The translations under genes and the position numbers were made by a program. A DNA stretch of 37,254 nt, taken from the NCBI GenBank assembly GCA_021442645.1, contig JABUSR010000014.1, positions 1 to 37,254 on the forward strand, in the 5' to 3' direction. Below the pieces are notes generated by a model. It was not told where the DNA came from and ran no database searches. It was given only the letters and a program-made list of their open reading frames with translations. Positions 33,783 through 37,254 of this stretch are shown in pieces. Position 1 is the stretch's first letter; every line of letters starts with the position of its first letter. This stretch comes from Ruminiclostridium sp. (GTDB taxonomy: Bacteria; Bacillota; Clostridia; Oscillospirales; Oscillospiraceae).

Positions 33783-33904
33783 TGTTTATAAGGAGTAACG
33801 TTGGGGCCGGCCGCCCGTGCCCATGGGCCTGCCGTCTCTGTTTATCTGTGTATAGCATACCCGGAAACCGTGAACAAATCATGGGAAATTTCTGAATAAT
33901 CTGT

Positions 33905-34031
33905 TAAGGATCCTCTCAAGCCGGGTATTTTTCTGTCCCGTCAGGAAATATCCCCCGAATCCTTCTGGCGGTCGCCCACATCCGGGAGTCGGACCACCGT
34001 AGTGCCGTAGTCACTGACGTAGGCGGTGAGG
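33905..34031 (-). pseudogene. Duplicated 3' fragment of the 35,207-36,361 gene
   Basis: The 127 bp match 35171-35297 with about 8 differences. They encode the C-terminal residues TAYVSDYGTTVVRLPD to the stop at 33941, against TADVSGYGTTVVRLPD in the intact gene, plus 36 bp of downstream sequence. There is no start codon or ribosome site, so it is a relic of a duplication. Confidence 0.9.
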
Positions 34032-34049
34032 AAACAGGGGATAAGCCGA

Positions 34050-34997
34050 TTAGCCAGCCTTTTGATCCTCCCCGTTTAGCGCGGCCTCCAGGGCGTAATA
34101 GTTCCCGTTGGGGACATCCAGGGCACTTGCTGCGGCGTAGGCTTCTTCAAACGTGACAAAGTGTTTTCCATAAACGGACAAGTTTTCCTGTAGTGCGGCG
34201 GCGGATTGACGGACAGCGGGATCTTCTGACCGGGAGAATTCTTGGAGGATAGTTTCCGCTTCCCTGTCTGTAATAGTAAGCAGTTTTCCATTTTCCCCTT
34301 TCATGGTGGCCGTTTTATCGACGTCATATTTTTTAAGAACATAATCCCGGATGGCCTTATCGTAGCCGCTTGCCATGGGCGTGTATTCTTCTGTTCCCAA
34401 GATTTTCCACGTGTTTCCTTCTTTTACCATGCGGACAATCACATGAACCTTTCCTATGGATGGTGTCACAAGGAAGTAGGTGCCTTTTGATTCAGGTTCG
34501 TTTTCCGACCAAGAAGAGATTGCCGTATTCCATTTAATCACATTTGCGTCAACAATGGCTTGATTCCCGTTGTCTTCCGACTTGATACTGTGAATGTCAC
34601 AGCGATACACTCCCCCATTAATCACATTGTAGATATCAACAGGATTACGAAATCCACATCTCAGATACTCTTCATTCATGCTTTGATACGCAGAATTCTG
34701 CGTGGAATCCTTAGAGTAGTATAGGTTTACCCTATCGTTATAGTCCTCCACCAACGCATCAAGTTCCTCCTCAGACAGGTTCGCGGTGGTTCCATCCTCC
34801 GAAGCAAACGAGCCAAGCAGACTCATGGTTGTGTAAGCGCCTGTAATCGTGTCTTTGATCTCAGCCTGCTCCGCTGCCATTTCCTCATTGGGGTCATTAT
34901 GATACGCAGCAGACATAACAAATGAAAAAGCGATAATACACACAATTAAAACAACCATCCTGAGTGCTGTTTTTTTATTACCGATTATTGTTCTCAT
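34050..34997 (-). CDS. AT-rich exported hypothetical protein
   Basis: 315 residues; I do not recognise the family. An N-terminal hydrophobic helix (MVVLIVCIIAFSFVMSAAY) acts as signal anchor or signal peptide, and the rest is hydrophilic. Residues 125-205 (YRCDIHSIKSEDN, GTYFLVTPSIGKVHVIVRMVKEGNTWKIL) resemble a small beta-rich NTF2- or lipoprotein-like fold, which is only an impression. AGGAGGA precedes the ATG. It is clearly more AT-rich than its neighbours and lies exactly between two 127-bp direct repeats, which suggests insertion into or replacement of a duplicated copy of the neighbouring gene. Confidence 0.8.
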   Translation of the reverse strand: MRTIIGNKKTALRMVVLIVCIIAFSFVMSAAYHNDPNEEMAAEQAEIKDTITGAYTTMSLLGSFASEDGTTANLSEEELDALVEDYNDRVNLYYSKDSTQNSAYQSMNEEYLRCGFRNPVDIYNVINGGVYRCDIHSIKSEDNGNQAIVDANVIKWNTAISSWSENEPESKGTYFLVTPSIGKVHVIVRMVKEGNTWKILGTEEYTPMASGYDKAIRDYVLKKYDVDKTATMKGENGKLLTITDREAETILQEFSRSEDPAVRQSAAALQENLSVYGKHFVTFEEAYAAASALDVPNGNYYALEAALNGEDQKAG

Positions 34998-35170
34998 TAC
35001 ATCCTCCTGTCCTTTCGGAATGGTTTACGTCTGTCAGTTGGTCATAACTTAAGATAAAGACCTCGGAAGAAGAAACGCATGAACTCGGGTTGTTAAAACT
35101 TCATTCGTCTGATTCGGCTGGTTCGGCTGGTTCAACTGCCTTAAATCAGGTCTCCAAAAAACCTGTCTCC
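34998..35170. other. Intergenic stretch between the two exported-protein genes
   Basis: No gene seen. It holds a short tandem repeat (TTCGGCTGG twice, 35,119-35,140 area), an imperfect palindrome centred on CTTAAG (GGTC...GACC, about 35041-35063) and a CAGGT/ACCTG pair near 35,148-35,165. No convincing promoter for the 34,050-34,997 gene was found. Confidence 0.5.
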
Positions 35171-35297
35171 TAAGGCTCCTCTCGAGCCGGGTATTTTTCT
35201 GCCCCGTCAGGAAATATCCCCCGAATCCTTCTGGCGGTCACCCACATCCGGGAGCCGGACCACCGTAGTGCCGTAGCCACTGACGTCGGCGGTAAGG
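35171..35297. repeat. 127-bp direct repeat, intact-gene copy
   Basis: Partner of 33905-34031 at about 94 percent identity. It covers the last 91 bp of the 35,207-36,361 gene and 36 bp beyond, including a GGCTC/GAGCC hairpin. Confidence 0.92.
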
Positions 35298-36361
35298 GTA
35301 GCCTTCACCGTGTGGCGGTCGCCTGCGGCGTCCTTGGTAAGGAAGATGGCGGTGAAGGTCCCGTCCGCCACCCTGCCCTTGCTGTCCAGGGCGAAGGTGC
35401 AGTCCACTTCCTCCAGGGTCACTTCCTGAGCCACAAGGTACTCCAGGGTCTCGTTGCTCCCATCGGCATGGGCCATCAGGTACTCTCCCCTGTTGGCATA
35501 GTATTCGTAGGAGCCGTCAAGTTTCACATACAGGACGCCCTGGCCGTTCTTCTCGTTAAAGAGGATATCATCGTACTTCTGCCACAGCTCGGCCTGATAT
35601 CCCCAGATGGCGTCGATCTCCGCCTGATTGGCCTCATAGATGGTCTCCGCCTTGTTCTCCTCCATAGGGCCGGAGATGTAGGCCATGGTCTCCTGAGAGG
35701 CCTGCTTGCCGGTAGCCTTCTCGTAGGCGGCAACAGCAGCCTTGTCCAGATCCTCAAAGATGACCTGCCCCCCGGTGTTTTCTACAGCGGTGGAGGCGAG
35801 CAGAGACAGACCGGCGTTTACCAGGGCGGGCACCTGGCTGCCGGAGACCGTGGCCTGGTACAGGTCCTTGCCGTCCTGGCTGCCCACCTTCACCACATTG
35901 TTCTTCAGGTCACCCACCACGGTGTCGACGGCAACGGAGAAGAAATTCACCAGCCGGACCGCCGTGGGGTCGTTCTGATCGATGCCCAGCAGGTTTCTGT
36001 CGCTCCGGTCATTCCTCGTCTGGAAGTAGACCGTGTCGTCGCTGCTGAAGTAGGTCTCCACCCCGTTGAGGATGGTCTCGTAATATACATACTCCCCGTC
36101 GTCATCCAGGGTGGTGGTGCAGGTGGATCGGTTGGTCCCGTCCTGGGTGTAGTCCACCTTCATCTCTGTCAGAGCTATATCATCCACCGTCACAGACATG
36201 CTGCCCTTGGCGGTGAAGTTCTCCTCCTGGGTGGCCAGGGTGATGACGGCGCTTTTGAAGGCCCCGTAGCCGTTGGCACTGCCGAAGGCTGCCACGGCGG
36301 AGATGGACAGAAGGACCAGCCCGGCCACCAGGCAGAAGACAATGCGGTTTTTCTTTTTCAT
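35207..36361 (-). CDS. Secreted hypothetical protein, possibly LolA-like, in the regulator-2 regulon
   Basis: 384 residues from MKKKNRIVFCLVAGLVLL, with AAAGGAGGA upstream. A signal peptide or anchor covers residues 1-28. The mature part is rich in beta strands (FTAKGSMSVTVDDIALTEMKVDY, RSTCTTTLDDDGEYVYYETI, QGVLYVKLDGSYEYYAN). The pattern of strands and its size recall LolA/LppX-like or DUF6612-type lipid-binding proteins, but there is no lipobox; the similarity is an impression. Its promoter carries the same box at the same distance from the -10 as the ABC/two-component operon. It may therefore act with that transporter in an envelope-stress or export response. Confidence 0.75.
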   Translation of the reverse strand: MKKKNRIVFCLVAGLVLLSISAVAAFGSANGYGAFKSAVITLATQEENFTAKGSMSVTVDDIALTEMKVDYTQDGTNRSTCTTTLDDDGEYVYYETILNGVETYFSSDDTVYFQTRNDRSDRNLLGIDQNDPTAVRLVNFFSVAVDTVVGDLKNNVVKVGSQDGKDLYQATVSGSQVPALVNAGLSLLASTAVENTGGQVIFEDLDKAAVAAYEKATGKQASQETMAYISGPMEENKAETIYEANQAEIDAIWGYQAELWQKYDDILFNEKNGQGVLYVKLDGSYEYYANRGEYLMAHADGSNETLEYLVAQEVTLEEVDCTFALDSKGRVADGTFTAIFLTKDAAGDRHTVKATLTADVSGYGTTVVRLPDVGDRQKDSGDIS

Positions 36362-36425
36362 ATGAATTCCTCCTTTGGAAGGGTTTGTCCCTGCTGCTGC
36401 AGGGGGCGATTCTCTTTACACCCCT

Positions 36426-36480
36426 ATTGTAGGCCCTGTTTCAAAAGAAAAAATAGAAAAATTCTTAAGCTTTTATTAAA
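36426..36480 (-). promoter_or_regulatory. Promoter with regulator box of the secreted-protein gene
   Basis: TACAAT (36426-36431, minus strand) is preceded at exactly 31 bp by TTTAATAAAAGCTTAAGA (36463-36480). The box differs from that at 33653-33670 by one base. No -35 consensus is present, which fits an activator-dependent promoter. Confidence 0.75.
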
Positions 36481-36509
36481 ACAAAAGCCGAGCGGGTCCA
36501 CCGCTCGGC
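36478..36509 (-). terminator. Terminator after the degV-family gene
   Basis: 9-bp perfect stem (36501-36509 with 36487-36495), 5-base loop and TTTTGTTTT on the minus strand. The T-run overlaps the end of the regulator box by about 3 bp. Confidence 0.9.
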
Positions 36510-36531
36510 CTGTATGCCTGTTTTATCGGCC

Positions 36532-37254
36532 TCACCAGGTTTTGGCGCAGGCCACGCCCAGGGCCCCCTCGCCCGTGTGGCAGCAGATGCTAAGAGGCAG
36601 GGAGATGAGTTCCACCTCGTACTCGGGGAAGTCTCTCTGGACCTCCTCCCGCCAGGCCTCGCCCAGGGCGGCGTCCCCGCCGGAGTACCCGGCAAAGACC
36701 TTCATGTCCAGATCCCGGAAGCGGGTGTCCAAATCCTTCCGCAGGGCATCCATGAGGACGGACCGGGCAGCATTCATACCCCGGACCTTTTTGTAGGCAT
36801 CCAACTGCCCCCCCTGAATCTGAAGAACCGGCTTGATGCTCAGGATGGTGGCCATAGCGGCCCCGGCTGCGGTGACCCGCCCCCCCTTTTTCAGGTACTC
36901 CAGGGTGTTCACCGCGATATAGATGCTGGAGAGGAACTTCTCCTCCTCCAGGATATCTCGGACCTCCTCGGCAGTCTTCCCCTGGGCCAGCAGGGTCCGG
37001 GCGTTGCACACCGACTGCATGAGGGTAACGGAGATTCGCTGGTCGTCCACCACCAGCACCCGGCCATCATAATCCTGGGCCAGAGCCCGGGCGGTCGCGC
37101 AGGAGCCGCTGAGGCGGGAGCTCATGGGGAAGTAGAGGATACGGTCGTGAGTCTCCATCAGGGTATCCCACAGGGCGGTGAGGACCGCCGGGGAGGGCTG
37201 AGAGGTGGTCAGATCCACACCCTCTCGCATTTTTTCAAAGAAGAGAGGGTGCGA
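36532..37254 (-). CDS. DegV family fatty-acid-binding protein (partial)
   Basis: About 240 C-terminal residues; the reading frame stays open to the window edge, so the true start is outside. DegV proteins bind a fatty acid; in Firmicutes related FakB proteins present fatty acids to the FakA kinase for phosphorylation. TTSQPSPAVL (lipid-head contact region), FPMSSRLSGSCATA, NTLEYLKKGGRV and SIKPVLQIQGGQL are typical family motifs. No fakA is visible here. A terminator follows 22 bp after the stop. Confidence 0.92.
   Translation of the reverse strand, partial: SHPLFFEKMREGVDLTTSQPSPAVLTALWDTLMETHDRILYFPMSSRLSGSCATARALAQDYDGRVLVVDDQRISVTLMQSVCNARTLLAQGKTAEEVRDILEEEKFLSSIYIAVNTLEYLKKGGRVTAAGAAMATILSIKPVLQIQGGQLDAYKKVRGMNAARSVLMDALRKDLDTRFRDLDMKVFAGYSGGDAALGEAWREEVQRDFPEYEVELISLPLSICCHTGEGALGVACAKTW

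Noticed and set aside
33790..33895. Small plus-strand frame starting at TTG after AAGGAG
   Set aside because: About 32 codons with no recognisable features; the ribosome-like site follows from the purine tract.
1..37254. CRISPR array or rRNA genes
   Set aside because: No regularly spaced repeats and no rRNA-like sequence were seen on either strand.

Overview
This window looks like a chromosomal segment of a strictly anaerobic, fairly high-GC Bacillota, most likely a gut Oscillospiraceae/Eubacteriales relative (Flavonifractor, Oscillibacter or Intestinimonas type). That placement is inference. It rests on GC-rich coding sequence with AGGAGG ribosome sites, sigma-A promoters, a T-box leader, an S-layer-homology protein, a glycyl-radical ribonucleotide reductase and hydrogenase- or formate-dehydrogenase-type NADH subunits.

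Layout. 1-2,814: minus-strand redox operon, a fused NuoE-NuoF subunit followed by a 2Fe-2S/GltD-like subunit that runs off the left edge. 2,925-5,486: nrdD with its own promoter, a possible NrdR box and a terminator. 5,851-8,543: plus-strand NitT/TauT-type ABC importer (permease, ATPase, lipoprotein). 8,572-11,138: SGNH-like plus MBOAT acyltransferase pair. 11,177-14,452: cysteine operon cysE-cysS-DUF5714 behind a T-box leader with a plausible UGC specifier. 14,475-20,501: housekeeping run YqhQ-like (DUF1385)-prmC-recA-recX-rimO-pgsA, then a small zinc-ribbon gene. 20,516-22,667: two-component system. 22,874-23,056: tRNA-Leu(CAA) with promoter and terminator.

23,073-27,760 is accessory in character. 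Beside the tRNA lies a tightly coupled minus-strand operon coding for a WYL regulator, a Sel1/TPR protein, a J-domain-like protein with an HPD motif and a stand-alone HIRAN protein. I know of no named system with this composition, and it is the best candidate here for an undescribed system. Next to it are AT-rich sequences: a decayed secreted-protein gene and a membrane-anchored orphan.

27,763-29,697 holds an SLH cell-wall protein and a GreA-family factor. 29,700-30,141 has no gene but several hairpins. 30,142-33,670 is a BcrA-like ABC transporter operon with an intramembrane-sensing histidine kinase and OmpR-type regulator. An 18-bp box lies exactly 31 bp upstream of its -10 element. The same box at the same distance precedes the secreted-protein gene at 35,207-36,361, so the two promoters are probably targets of one regulator. 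Between them an AT-rich exported orphan gene is flanked by a 127-bp direct repeat derived from the 3' end of the 35,207-36,361 gene. A DegV gene runs off the right edge.
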